DNA of 64,000 bases from positions 16,679,450-16,743,449 of the forward strand of contig CM074187.1 of NCBI GenBank assembly GCA_037179385.1. Reading direction: 5' to 3'. The first letter of the stretch is position 1, and each line of letters starts with the position of its first letter. Source of the DNA: Holothuria scabra (lineage: Eukaryota > Echinodermata > Holothuroidea > Aspidochirotida > Holothuriidae). The notes beneath the pieces were generated by a model. The model had not been told where the DNA came from and searched no databases. It was given only the letters and a program-made list of their open reading frames with translations. Below are positions 22,501 to 32,061 of this stretch, one piece after another. The position numbers were made by a program, and so were the translations under genes.

Positions 22501-23954
22501 ACGGTTATGCTCCCATTTTTACATAAAAGAAACGGCTGATTTAGTAACATATGCCTGCACACTGTTTTGTCAACGTATCCGTTGTCCACATCGTTGTACA
22601 GCATATGATTCTTGCCTTATACACAAAGTACAACCAGTACAATAAAGCTCTCTCAGCAGATAAAGACATGCACTTGTTTTAAAGCACGCAATGATTCTAC
22701 CGTCATAACAAGCTAACAACCACAGGAGTGGCACGGCAGACGTCACATGTCTCCTGGCCCCTCCCCCTTGGCAACGCCACTGATTAAAGGGGACTTACCT
22801 CTGTGTTAAAAAAGCAGGTCGTCTCCTTGAACCAAAGAAACAACATGGTCACATAAATTGAACGACTCCACATCTTTTACTGAAGGCCAAAGACAGCATG
22901 CACAAAGACTGCGGTGAAATGTTGTGATGGTATAGCAGTAGTCGAATGTCCTAAGGCTGGTTACGTTATACTGCAGTCAGTTAAGGTACCTTCCCCGGAG
23001 GATCGAATTACAGTCGCGTCAAAACAGTTTTCCTGTTACCTCCATATGAATTCGGGTAATCAACCTTGACAGCAAAAGAAAATGCACATTTATTTTACAT
23101 TTGCCTGAGTTTGACGTCCAGATGTCTTGAGAGCACTAAACCCTCTTAAACAAAGTGTGAGCCCAACGTGAACAGGTGAATTGCGATTCATTTTCCAGCA
23201 AAGCCAAAACCACTCCTGTGAGTTGAATGAAACACCAAAAGTTACTATTGCACATCGTGAATTTTAAATAATTGGTTTACAAGCAAAGAAACACAAGTAA
23301 CCACTTTAGTATGATCATAAGACCCCCTTAATTGAGAAGGATCGACGAAGGTGAGGGTTGAACAGTCCCTTGGTTCTTTCCAGTCGAGGAAAAGAGATTA
23401 ACATCGAAAAACAGTGATATGCAACTCTTCGCTTCCAATACACGCCCCTAGTGGTTGATTCGAATCCATGCGTAATGAGGACAGGAGGATCAGCCACCCC
23501 GTTCATCGTGTAACATAACATATACAAGACGTATCGGCATTTAAGATCGGCCAGGAAGGGGCCGAATAGCCTTCGCCGTATCCCATGACGGAGCAGTGCC
23601 TTTTAAATGTACATAAGTCGCTGCCCCTGTCAGTATATTTGACCCCAGTATGGTACGTTTTCTCTGGAAGTTTTGTTTTCAAATGTTTTCATCCAGATAT
23701 ACCAAATGGCGGTTTTTCCAGTAGCGAACCCTGGTGGGACAGGGAAGAGGCTCGAACGATCCTCAGGCAGTCCGAGATCTGACCCCGTGACCTCAATTAT
23801 CTTTCGACATATGCACATCTCATTATGTTTGAATTTCAGCGCTCGATACGAAATAAACCTGAACATATTTTCACACACGACAAATTTCAGTTAAGAGCAT
23901 TTTACTCACATAGAATCCACAGTCCAAAAGAAGACAAACCATCACGATTATCAT
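10332..23954 (-). CDS. ENPP-A, ectonucleotide pyrophosphatase/phosphodiesterase 4/5-like, six exons, probable pseudoenzyme
   Basis: Complete model: exons 23954-23910, 19508-19346, 16560-15938, 14902-14759, 14000-13863, 10556-10332; 1338 nt, 445 aa, all junctions GT-AG and in phase. Order: signal peptide (MIIVMVCLLLDCGFY), phosphodiesterase domain 16-390, stalk, membrane helix about 412-433, short basic tail. Family members hydrolyse phosphodiester or pyrophosphate bonds outside the cell with two Zn ions. Metal ligands are visible: D25 (LIDGF), D185 and H189 (PDWVLH), D232 and H233 (SDHG), H340 (SDHGYD). The GLYPESHG motif spans the exon 2/3 junction, and the late motif VDIYPMVCDILNIEAAPNNG is intact. 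The nucleophile Thr/Ser is replaced by Leu60 in VFITYLTPCSYTMATG, and the following Pro-Asn is Pro-Cys, so classical catalysis is probably lost. The C-terminal helix favours ENPP4/5 over GPI-anchored ENPP6. Introns are filled with MITEs. Confidence 0.88.
10557..11290. other. ENPP-A intron 5, 3' part; no element recognised
   Basis: AT-rich intron sequence with no repeat terminus, hairpin or coding exon that I can identify. A 127-codon plus-strand open frame (10792-11175) has no recognisable domain and lies antisense inside the intron. Confidence 0.45.
11300..11475. repeat. dispersed 'TGACCTTTGACCTCC' repeat fragment
   Basis: Contains TTGACCTTTGACCTCC and, further on, GGTTTGACCTTGGGTGACCC. Both are reverse-complement relatives of the satellite unit at 54400-56130 (GGAGGTCAAAGGTCATTTGG). 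Similar single or double fragments occur at 12110-12320 and 57525-58060. Confidence 0.6.
11480..11995 (+). repeat. G-rich minisatellite, about 30-bp degenerate unit
   Basis: Repeats of a degenerate unit built from 'TTGGTATGTATGGGG' plus 'GAGTTGGCATGGGG' run for about 500 bp with interspersed G8-G13 runs (for example near 11763-11775 and 11870-11882). The plus strand could form G-quadruplexes; the minus strand is C-rich. It lies in the last intron of ENPP-A, so the transcribed RNA would carry the C-rich strand. Long open frames in several phases here are by-products of the repeat. Confidence 0.9.
12110..12330. repeat. dispersed 'GGTCA' repeat, two fragments
   Basis: CACCCGTGACCCCAGATGACC at about 12119 and GGTGACCCAAAATGACCTTTG at about 12284 match the reverse complement of the 54.4-56.1 kb satellite core (TGACCCCAAATGACCTTTG). 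They lie about 165 bp apart, close to the satellite period, so this looks like a short diverged array. Confidence 0.6.
12594..13314. mobile_element. hAT-type MITE, family D copy 1
   Basis: The left terminus CAGGGGCGTAGCTAC pairs with the right terminus GTAGCTACGCCGCTG. The 8 bp outside are CAGACACC and TGAACACC (5 of 8 identical), compatible with an old target duplication. The interior is non-coding and contains several spaced fragments ('ccaaattttctcc', 'taagctcttga', 'cgtcggagagc') that recur in the element at 31309-32061. It lies in the last intron of ENPP-A. Confidence 0.65.
13411..13626 (+). mobile_element. tRNA-derived SINE, copy 2
   Basis: Box-A-like TGGTTATTAGAGCATCCGACT (13418-13438) and box-B-like GAGTTCGACTCC (13454-13465) head a body that matches the minus-strand copy at 1555-1773: 'catacc gaa', 'ctcctactgccattgctgct', 'aattgggccgtaaaac'. 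It sits in the last intron of ENPP-A, antisense to the gene. Confidence 0.65.
13863..14000 (-). CDS. ENPP-A exon 5, last zinc-ligand histidine
   Basis: Acceptor TTTTTCCCCAAACAG, donor GTAAGT, 138 nt in phase 0 at both ends. It encodes SFDPSKDSLHSQSDHGYD then MEMRAIFYARGPSF: the conserved HGYD ligand and the 'FxAxGPxF' strand. The ENPP-B homologue (62711-62574) has exactly the same length and phase. Confidence 0.92.
14190..14585. mobile_element. diverged hAT-type MITE fragment in intron 4
   Basis: The right part (AGATTCTTGACCCTCCCCTC ... GGCTACATCACCG) resembles the right end of the 2506-4808 element, with a mutated terminus. The middle shares 'ttattttgactcct' and the spacing of the 1117-bp unit. 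The left boundary is not visible. Confidence 0.4.
14759..14902 (-). CDS. ENPP-A exon 4
   Basis: Acceptor TTCTTTTCTTATCAG, donor GTAAGT, 144 nt, phase 0. It encodes VLRSLQSAHPALYVYAKEHF, PEHFHYANHPR and IIGYVDVGWHI, the family's 'PERFHY' and 'DxGW' region that packs against the catalytic core. The splice from exon 3 is fixed by family homology across the junction (LTPKEGAKDK | VLRSLQSAHP). Confidence 0.92.
14903..15937. other. ENPP-A intron 3
   Basis: About 1 kb with no recognised repeat or hairpin. The exon 3 frame continues open past its splice donor to 15839, but that read-through tail does not match the family. Confidence 0.5.
15938..16560 (-). CDS. ENPP-A exon 3, main catalytic-domain exon
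   Basis: Acceptor TTTTTTGTATTAAAG, donor AAG|GTAATT, 623 nt. It begins in the split glycine codon of GLYPESHGV and ends at LTPKEGAKDK. It holds PLWVTAKLASKKVASVMWMG (family WxTA...SFFWPG region), FLDQPDWVLH with two Zn ligands, and VIVTSDHGHVN with two more. N-glycosylation sequons occur at NGST (85), NMTE (100) and NYSM (155), consistent with an extracellular protein. Confidence 0.93.
17432..17600. mobile_element. 169-bp hAT-type MITE
   Basis: Left end GAGTAGCGTAGACAGG and right end GTTGCTATGCCACTG are mutated versions of CAGTGGCGTAGC/GCTACGCCACTG. The flanking 8-mers CATTCATT (17424-17431) and TATTCATT (17601-17608) match at 7 of 8 positions. A G13 run sits about 55 bp from the right end. 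Confidence 0.6.
18760..19195. mobile_element. foldback element with 'TTATTCCGAA' repeats
   Basis: The left half carries several degenerate GGTCATTATTCCGAA motifs and the right half their reverse complements (TTCGGAATAACGACC), meeting near 18960-19010. Outer ends GGTCGTT (18760) and AACGACC (19195) are inverted. Arms of roughly 200 bp are made of short degenerate repeats, the same design as the elements at 35317-37335 and 60038-60947. The target duplication is not convincing. Confidence 0.6.
19346..19508 (-). CDS. ENPP-A exon 2, metal-binding Asp and altered nucleophile site
   Basis: Acceptor TCTTTTGTTTTCAAAG, donor CAG|GTAAGT, 163 nt. It encodes NQKVLLILIDGFRWDSFG, with the LxDG metal ligand, and then LNSVFITYLTPCSYTMATG. 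In an ungapped family alignment anchored on VFIT and YT..TG, the catalytic Thr/Ser position is Leu and the conserved Asn two residues after the Pro-x start is Cys. Confidence 0.92.
19509..23909. other. ENPP-A intron 1, with repeats and unassigned open frames
   Basis: Contents: a hairpin and repeat family E copy at 21012-21260, a GC-rich block at about 21860-22080 with partly inverted 'GGTCCG' motifs, and an orphan hAT-type right terminus (GGCAACGCCACTG, ending about 22780). Plus-strand open frames at 19543-20034 and 20203-20412 are somewhat protein-like (for example FPQLLAMAVAKHFGLTLDEV), but I recognise no family and they are antisense to ENPP-A. Confidence 0.45.
21012..21260. repeat. dispersed repeat family E copy 1 with 27-bp hairpin
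   Basis: Arms 21055-21081 and 21093-21119 (core ACTATAACTGCTTCCCAAAG) pair at 26 of 27 positions around an 11-nt loop. The segment after it, 21126-21260, repeats the motif 'AGTCCTCC...CTCTGGCAAAG...GGCGAAA...CTGCTTCCC' and matches 58805-58960. Read on the minus strand both copies give similar peptides (VTYCPSVD..ASSG and FDFAER.FA), so the family may derive from a coding transposon. Confidence 0.65.
23910..23954 (-). CDS. ENPP-A exon 1, signal peptide
   Basis: ATG at 23954-23952 opens MIIVMVCLLLDCGFY, a short hydrophobic secretion signal. It ends in phase 0 at a strong donor (TAT|GTGAGT) and fits the phase-0 acceptor of exon 2. A YY1-type site in the same orientation lies about 280 bp upstream. 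Assignment rests on phase, hydrophobicity and position, not on homology, so it is less certain than the other exons. Confidence 0.62.
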
Positions 23955-24223
23955 TAAAGTTAGGAGTCAATCCGACGAAAATCATGTCAGATAGCGACAG
24001 AAGAATCATCCAGGTCGACCCAGCATTGAGTTATGTTGGCCACGAAACCTTACGAAATATTGGCCAAAACCACCTTTCTAGATCAAATAAGTGAAAAACA
24101 TCCAAACACACATAACCGCTAGGTACTTTTATTTGAGATTCCGTGAAATTTTGCATGAAAACTACTCTAATACGCTCGTTCACAAAACGTTTTACGACCA
24201 GAAATTCGGTGCCGCATGAACGT

Positions 24224-24238
24224 GCGGCGGCCATTTTG
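24224..24238 (-). promoter_or_regulatory. YY1-like site, candidate ENPP-A promoter
   Basis: Minus-strand CAAAATGGCCGCCGC matches the classic YY1/initiator-proximal consensus (AAnATGGCGGC type). It lies in a locally CpG-richer patch (about 24150-24250), some 280 bp upstream of the ENPP-A start codon and in the right orientation. Confidence 0.5.
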
Positions 24239-24249
24239 AAATACAAAGT

Positions 24250-24800
24250 AATCTTCATACACCAGCCGTTTTCATCAACCCAGCAAAACCATTGCAGAAC
24301 CGGTTCCCGTGCCATTGGGTAGGACAGGGAAATTCGACGAATCGAGCGTTCAACAAGCAAATGCGGTATAGTGCAGTGGTGGGAACAATGTTTGGCACAG
24401 GGCGCCTTGCTAGTAGTAGGTTCCAATGTCGAGGGGAATTTGAAAGGTTAGGATGGATTTTTAAGAGAGATCCGTGGCCACGGGGGAGGGGTATACGTAC
24501 ATTCTTCTTTGGGGCCTCAAAAGGGAAGGCTAAAACTGTTTTCTGGACTGGAGGGGGAAGGGGTGTCAAAAAATACAGGGACTTCTGCTCTCGTAACCAC
24601 GGTACCACCCCACCTTGCTGCATGCAGCCTTCAAGTTTGCTCCCCTTTCCACCAGTCTGAAAGTTATACCCCAAAACTGAGTTTCAGGACTGAAATACAT
24701 TATCCATGGGATTGTTGTATGGTGTCATCACTGCTGAGAATGAGGGCTGCTTTTGCGATCCCCCACACACTTTTTCTGTTGTGAACATTTTGAGCTGTCT
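24250..24800. other. region upstream of ENPP-A, unassigned
   Basis: Open frames occur on both strands (24031-24674) but look compositional (GC-rich, overlapping) and match no family I know. No TE termini were identified. Confidence 0.35.
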
Positions 24801-24813
24801 TTGTCCAGTTTAA

Positions 24814-25430
24814 AGGCATATTTTCATCACCCAAGGAGTTCCACAAATTCTACCAACCTACTTACTTCTAGCCTCTCCCACATTTATCTAGAACTCATCT
24901 TTATCCATACACAATCCTAGTTTATAGCTTCATGACATGTTCCGCAGTGGGAATACAAGTCCGCAATGTGTGATCAAGACACTTTCAGCGCACATGCTGA
25001 GTAATATAGCTAAGCTGCATTGTTTGAATTTGATGCCAGTCAAGGAGCTGTACCAATTGAGAGTGTTGATGCAGGGGCGCAAATCTCTGTTTGAGAGTGG
25101 GGGGGGGGGGGGGCGAAAATGCTTATGATGTGCCCACGAGTACTAAACTGTGCACGCTTGGCGGGCACCAGGAGCGCGAAGCGCGAAGCCCCAAAGGATT
25201 CCTGGTGGGAAGCTCTTGTGTTCTGGCATTTCCAAAGCTTCAGAAAAACTGTTTTCGAATGAAAAAAAACGAAAAAAGGTGACCATATTTTTAGGTCTAC
25301 TCAAATTTGGCCCCCCACTTTTTCACCTGAGGGGGCGAAGGCCCCCCTTGCCCCCCCCCCCCCCCGGGATTTGCGCCCATGTTTTGGTGTATGCATACTG
25401 AAACTAGTTTGTGGTGACGAATGACTGCCT
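24814..25430. mobile_element. TTAA-type MITE, family A copy 3, split by a nested MITE
   Basis: TTAA at 24810-24813 and 25431-25434. The left part (AGGCATATTTTCATCACCC...) and right part (GTGACGAATGACTGCCT) are colinear with the 3031-3330 copy, but the copy is interrupted at 25072-25381 by a hAT-type MITE. Confidence 0.75.
25072..25381. mobile_element. hAT-type MITE, family B copy 1 (nested)
   Basis: Termini CAGGGGCGCAAATC and GATTTGCGCCCATG are inverted. Flanking 8-mers TGTTGATG and TTTTGGTG agree at 6 of 8. The interior is about 70-80% alike, by eye, to 38133-38453: 'CTCTGTTTGAGAGTGGGG', 'GCTTATGATGTGCCCA', 'GGTCTACTCAAATTT', 'CACTTTTTCAC'. It carries long G and C runs near both ends. Confidence 0.8.
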
Positions 25431-25434
25431 TTAA

Positions 25435-26100
25435 CTGGAGAACATATGGTTTTCCTTTGTGGAACATTTGTGGGGACTTGGATGTGGTTTAACCCCCCTC
25501 ACTTATAAGGCTGCAGCCCCTTCATGAGACTCACATACCAGTGAAGCTAAAAAATGGTCCCCCACTTGGCCAGGCGCTCAATAACCCACCACCCCACCCT
25601 GCCACTGTAGCACTACACCCACACCTCCCCCTCTGTAGTACACCACTAAGGGCATACTTGTCGAACCTCTATGTACTCAATCCTTTAAGGATTACCACAC
25701 AAACCTCAAATGTGCCAGGCTTACAACTGACCCGTCTGACGAGGCGATCTTGATCATGGATGATGAAGATTATTAATTTGTGGTGGGTGCAAACTTTTCA
25801 GGAGGGGGAGGGGGGCTATGGTGACTGTGAATCCATGTGGTGCTCCGGGCCACAAAAAACAAAAACATGCATGTCGGCTCCTCAATTTTACTTAAGTGTA
25901 ATCAACCTGCCTTATTATGCACCTGTCGGGGCCAATTCTTGACTATCTCTATCCAAAACCAGTGTAGCACTGCAACTGCTATAGTACAAGTCTTCCTCCA
26001 CTGGTCGGAACTAGCTAGTTGGCCTGTCTTGAATGTTAAATTGATCACAAGGTCCTTCCTCTAAGTTCCCATAAAAGCATGGTTGAAAATAAATATGAGA
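25435..26100. other. unassigned, C-rich patches
   Basis: Contains poly-C-rich 'accccaccc' stretches and short open frames without recognisable domains; no gene is seen. Confidence 0.35.
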
Positions 26101-29100
26101 AACATACTGCTGGCTGCTTCAACTGTAATAATTGAAATTTATGCCGTTATATTGACATTTGAAAGTTTGGTGGTCTTCAGTTTTGTCTTAAAGTGTTTTG
26201 GGGAAAAGAAGTAGGGAATATTTCATTGGTATATGAACCAACATTCCAACAAATCCACAATTTCCAACACACCTGTTGTGTCACCCATTCGAACACCTCA
26301 AAATTGAAGATTTGGAATTTTAGGTGTCCAGGGTGTTGAAATATAGTGGTGTTGGAACAAAGGACAGCAACCATTTAACCTGAGTGGTGGCATGGGGTAT
26401 TGAGTTAAACACTGAATGGAAGGGCTAATGGAAAGGGGAAATTTCTCTAGTCACATTTCTCTTTGACCACTATCTAAGTCAAGGTTGGGAAGTTTTCTTT
26501 TTTATTAAAGGTAGCTGGAGAGGTGAACGGACAATAAGAGTTGCTCCTATTCCACAACTAAAAAGTGTCCACCCATCTGGGGGTGGCATGGTTTGTGCTC
26601 ATTACATTATTGAAAGGGGGGAACATTTTTTATGTGTACCTCGAGTCAAAAAATTTAAAAATATATACTAAGCAGTATGAGAAATGAATTGTACCAGTCA
26701 AGAAAAGTGTTCGTATGACCTTAAACTTCACCGCAAAAGAGTAAGTGTACTATCACACTTTCATACAGTACAGGTTGCATTTAGGAAAACAAAGAAATTT
26801 AAAGATTGTAATTTGAGTAGTACAACTATGAAATCACAAATTATTGCATAATGTGCCACTTTAATTTGAGTGAATTAACTTCAACATTCTATATCTCAGC
26901 ACAGGAATGTCATATGAAAATGGGAGTTGAACTGTAAAAATTCATTTTCATGCTGTGTGATACAGTTTATACATTTTTGAATTTTTGTCTTGAGGTACAC
27001 TTTAAGGGATGCCAGAATCACCCTACACTGTATGTTTACAGAACTATGGGGAATGATGTACTTCAATTGCATGATCAAAGAATAACATGAATATATCATT
27101 TACTATATTGCAAGTTTTCCACACTTCCTTTGAAGAGCATAAAGCACAATTCAGGGTTTGTCCACTGTTTCCATGTTATTCCTTCATTATACAATCTCAC
27201 TAGACAAAAGTTTACTAGAAAGAGGTAAACAAAATAAACACAGTGTTTCTACTGTTCAACATTTATTGATGATTCCTTCTTTCTGGACTTTACATGAAAT
27301 ACTGTGAAATAAAAGCAAATAATAGCAAGTTTCACTTTTATTGTACAAGGCATATGTAAACTTAAAAACGGAACTACGTGTACTGAAGCACTGAAAAGTT
27401 GTAATATTATAAGTAACATTGCACCCATTTATTTCTCATAGCAAGACTCCCTGTCATCCGTGCTGTTTGAGGGGAATGAACCCAGGGTGTTTTCTTGACT
27501 CTTGTGTCTCTGACAATATGCAATCTAGCTTCCTAAAAAAATAAAAGTAGATTGTACTCGGGGTTTCCGTCATGGGGGGAAAGGGGGGAAAGGGGGGATT
27601 TGTCCCCCCTTTCCAGAAGAAGGTGGGTAAAATCACCCACTTTTCATTTCCATAAAAATTAGAAAATTGTCAGTATCTTGGTTTCTTACTTAAAAAGAAG
27701 ACACTTTTGCAGCAATGTTTGAACTCACACAAATAAATGGCCATTAAAACCTTCAAATTGCACCTTACAGCTGGGGTCTTGAAGCAAGCTTTTGTCCCCT
27801 CTGAACCCACTCTGTAGCTTTAGCCTAGGACAGCATCAATTTGGACCTGAGGTTTAGCAGTTATAAATCCCCCCCCCCTTTTTGTGTTTCTGGTGTAATC
27901 CCTGGTACTGGTTGTGATTACCAATGGCCTCTCATGAAAGACCTTAAATAACATGTCACACAAAAGAAAACACTATAACTAAGTAAAAATATGCTTCTTA
28001 AGCAATATCATAGAATGTCATACAGCATAGTATCTATAAAACAGTTACTCCCAGACCATGAAACTCTGAAAAGAAGCACCTCAATGGCTGGGCGCTAGGT
28101 GAAAATACAAATTTTGCAATAAAGTATTTACAATATACTTGATAAAAAAAAAACCAACCATGTTAAGTATGGACGGCCGAGGTATTCAAGATGAAAATTG
28201 AACAAAATATTTGGTGTACACACAAAGTTGAAACTTTTAGCACCTATAACTGTACATATAGTATAAAATGGCTGGATGAGAAAAACAAATTTTTCTAACA
28301 ATTCATGTGAAAGTGAAAACTTCCACATCTTTACACTTTAAACGAAGTCTTCTTACTGTGTCATGTATGTATATATGAACATAGGAAACCTTAAAAAGGG
28401 GCAAGGTTACAAGAGAACATGACTGGAATATTCACATATGTACAGTAGTACAGTTAATTTAAGCACAAAGCTGCAGCAGAAAGTACACTGTATTTACTTA
28501 GTATTATGTACTTCACAGCACTTCCTTTAAAATCAATATTTTAATTTGGCATATATCACTTTGAATACTGAGGGAAAAATGGCAAGGTATTAAAACAAAA
28601 TTTGTTGGTTTCTTGTGAGGTACAATGAAATTAAGTCAAAAGTACTGAATTTTTTTAAAAGGAAAGCACCCATGTTGATGTACTTATCAACATATTCTTC
28701 AAAGTAACCATACTGTACCATTTGCATTAGTACAGTACTTTGACTTATATTTCTCTGGGGAAAAAAACCACACTGGCAAGGTAGCAAGTGAAAGAAGTTT
28801 GGACATTTACAGTACACCCACACTGTAGCAAAATCAAGCTTGAAGGACTGCAGCAGAAAGCACATATTCAAATTACCTCTTTATAACTTTCAACAATAAT
28901 ATTTATTGTTCCCATGTTTTCTTCTCTTTTTCTTTGAAGAAAAAACCTTTACCCAGCAAAGTGGTAACAGAAAAAGGTAGCAAATCAATATTGAATAGTT
29001 TTAGCTGAACACATTTGCCTCCTCATTTCTAAAGAAGACTCAACACTGCAGGCAGAGGATTACCCTCTGACACTCCTCATCATAAATGCCCGTTTAAAGG

Positions 29101-30794
29101 GTTATCATAAGACCATGTTTCCCTCAAACAGAGCAAGACCCTGTAGGTCTATGGGGATGCTACACTTTGCATGAACTTTCTTTGGGCATATTGACAAAGG
29201 TTACTGTGCAGGTGAATGAATACTGATTATGCAAATGATATGCACAATAAAAGGTAAATACATGCAACAATATAAATGGAAAATTAGTTTTCATTCTGTG
29301 TAGAGCTAGTGTAAATACTGAATTATGCACCTTGTAAAGTATTTCACAAGATCTCAAATTGAGTTTGCTAACAATTCACTGTCACAACAACGGTTGCTGT
29401 GCTGAAAGGATAATAGTATTCAGTGTGTAGCATACTTTCAATTGTTGGGTAGGATGTCAAGGGATATGACTTTGGACCCACATCTGAGTACTTTACTGTA
29501 CACACCTTATTACAAATTACGTAGAAAACAGCTTGACTCTCCTCAAAACTGATGCTATAGTCATGTTCTAATTTTGTTTAGCAAAAATTGCAGTACTGTA
29601 CTTGCTAATACTAAGGACTCATTGAAGATTCGTTAAGTGAGTTTTTTGCTAATCAATTCACTAACACTATTTTGTCCCTTGTTATTGGAAACTATTCTGG
29701 TTTTTATTGTAGTTGAATTTACTGTATTACTGTTACTGGATAGGGATTAGTGCTGCCAGGTCAGACCTACCTGTCGCTTATAGAGACACACTCAATGCAG
29801 CAAAGTACACTCTAATCAATAATCACAAAGAAGACGTTTATAGTGATTCTCCTCAAAACTTATGTCACAATCCATAATTGTGGGTTAGCTACAATATTGT
29901 ACTGTACTGTACAAGCCCTTACACTGTTACAACTTACAGGCTACATTAACCTTTTATTAAAAGTGATGTCATCATAAAATACATGAATATGGGTAAACTT
30001 TCAAGTGGTAATTGAGTAAACACTGGTTAATGTATAGGCTAGGCCTAGTGTAGCAACCTACACTAAGTAAGTAGCATACTCACTGTACTGTACACCCCTT
30101 AAAAATATTATTATTAATATCCAAGGACTCTGTTTGCTCCCAGTCTCAGTCTGGTCACCCAAGTTTACTGAAAGAGCAGGCACAGATTACACTTGTACTA
30201 ATGACTAGGCTAGATTAATAATAATGCATAAGCTTACTGGTACAAAGTGTAACCTTGCCCTGGGTTTTGCTAGGCTAGGCATAGATTATGCCCTAGGATC
30301 TAGGCCTTGGCTTTAGGCCATATGCTCTAGGCTATATGAATGACTGCCTGACTCTGCTGACTGTCAAATAGTCCATGTAAACGATAGGGGGGATGTGAAA
30401 CAAATTTTTAATCGGCAGTATCTAACGTTAGTTGTTGTTACAATTTATAAATTGTACAAATTCAGAATTTTTGTCATGTCCTAATCAATCATTAACGACG
30501 TTTATGATTATGATACAGCGACTACTGTGTGGTGACTATTACAAGCCTAACCTGTACAAAAGAATAGCACCAACTTACACACAGCACATATACTGTGTTA
30601 GGTTCCCGGCACTAAGACAAATATAAAGTTCAACGTCGAAAGCCAAAAAGTGGTGTCAAAAGTTGAAATAAATTTATCAGCCTTAAGTATGATGTTAACA
30701 TATTAATATTACACCCCTCCAAATGACTTTAAACGAAATTTGCCGCTTAATATAGGAAATTACCGTAAAAAACCAGAGCTACTCGGCACTCACT
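26101..30794 (-). other. CpG-poor block, candidate minus-strand transcribed region
   Basis: About 4.7 kb, almost free of CpG, A-rich on the plus strand, with repeated short 'acagtactgtac' motifs and no clear TE termini except C/G runs near 27570-27890. Minus-strand AATAAA hexamers occur (for example near 27250). With the promoter-like segment and donor at its right edge, it could be the intron and 3' UTR of a minus-strand gene or a long noncoding RNA. I find no convincing coding exon in it. Confidence 0.35.
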
Positions 30795-31040
30795 TTTGCA
30801 CAATCCTCTAAGCCAAAGGTGTGCGAATAAACTTGGTTTCAAAGTCGTCTGAATTCGATATTTGCCGTAAAACCCCGGAAATCCGACCTTTAATATGTTC
30901 TCTTTCAGTCAATAATAAAAGTAGTACAAAGTGTGAATATATAAATATTCAGTAGACCGAAATACTCCGAGTGTGATCGCCGGCAACTACACGAATCGTC
31001 AAGGAAGTGTTACGAAAATGAACACTTCCGGTTGAGGTCA
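30794..31040 (-). promoter_or_regulatory. ETS-site promoter and noncoding first exon, minus strand
   Basis: Minus-strand ACCGGAAGTG (31022-31032) is a consensus ETS site, here in a CpG-containing patch between CpG-poor regions. About 230 bp downstream on the minus strand lies a strong donor, GCAAAA|GTGAGT, with the exon ending at 30794. No ATG-initiated long frame lies between them, so the exon would be 5' UTR. Confidence 0.45.
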
Positions 31041-31308
31041 CGATGTTAAAAAACACTGCACTAACGGCTGATATCAGAGGTCAGATCTCGCACTGAGGGA
31101 GGGTCACCAGGTTTAATCTCGATACATAGCCTGGCATGCATGTTCAGATATTGTTATACATTCAAACTGGTCGTTCACTAACAGTAGCAAAAATTCTTTA
31201 TAATATGGTGGTTTTGAAATTAGCCTGATACTAGCGCAAATGCAAGGTCTTTGTGAAAAAAGGTGAAATTTTTTAAAATTGTTGATTTCGTTGGGATATT
31301 TTGACACA

Positions 31309-32061
31309 TTGGCGTAGCTACATGGTCGATCCCCGCCTAGCTCTGGAAAATAAATCTACCAAAAATTTCTGACACTAGATCACAACGTGACACGGATCAA
31401 TACGTATGCAGGGCGGCTTTTCCAAATTTTCTCCGATATAAGCTCTTGATTCTGAAATATTTGTTAAAAAGAGGTGGCAAAAAAGTGTCGTAAACTTTCC
31501 CTGGCTGTGAAAAAAGACTTAAATTAGAATTTGACATTTGTGACACCAGACCATCAAGATACAAGAAAAGGGGGGTTTGCCCAGATTTCCTTCATCAAAT
31601 TCCAAATTTTCCGAGTCCGTTGCAAGTTCCTGACTTTCAAATATTTGGCTACAAGAGGCAACAAAGTTTCGGAAACTTTCTAAATTTCGTCGGAGAGCTT
31701 CAGTTCGAAGGCTTTAAAATAACATTATACAACAAACATGACCTTCAGCTGCCAAACAATTGCAAGTAGTGGAAAGGGTACATTTTTCATTTCCATCCAA
31801 ACGTTTGAAGTCCCCTCATCCAAGCAGGGAGTTGTCACAGCTGTTGCAACTTCCTGATCCAAGATCCAAGTTTCTTTGACAGAATTAAAAATTTCCCACA
31901 AAACAAGATCCTTATTTTCCCACATTTCTTTAAAAAGACAAACATGTGCGTCGTTTATTGCGTTCTCAGTACAGTGCTTATCCCACAATCAAAAAGAGAA
32001 AATTGAAAATTTGGGTGATTAGGCCTACCGTACCAATGGAAAAAGTCTAGCTACGCCTAGT
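31309..32061. mobile_element. hAT-type MITE, family D copy 2
   Basis: ATTGGCGTAGCTACATGG on the left against TCTAGCTACGCCTAGTG on the right. The interior shares spaced blocks with 12594-13314 ('tccaaattttctccgatataagctcttga', 'cgtcggagagcttcagttcg'). The flanks do not form a clear duplication. Confidence 0.6.

Noticed and set aside
23440..23480. Box-B-like GATTCGAATCC as a tRNA or SINE
   Set aside because: No matching box A at the right distance and no similarity to the SINE body.
24031..24674. Overlapping frames of 120-139 codons on both strands upstream of ENPP-A
   Set aside because: No recognisable domain, mutual overlap on opposite strands and GC-rich composition; probably chance.
27557..27905. 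MITE between the G-run near 27570 and the C-run near 27870
   Set aside because: Termini are only weakly inverted and flanks do not form a consistent duplication.
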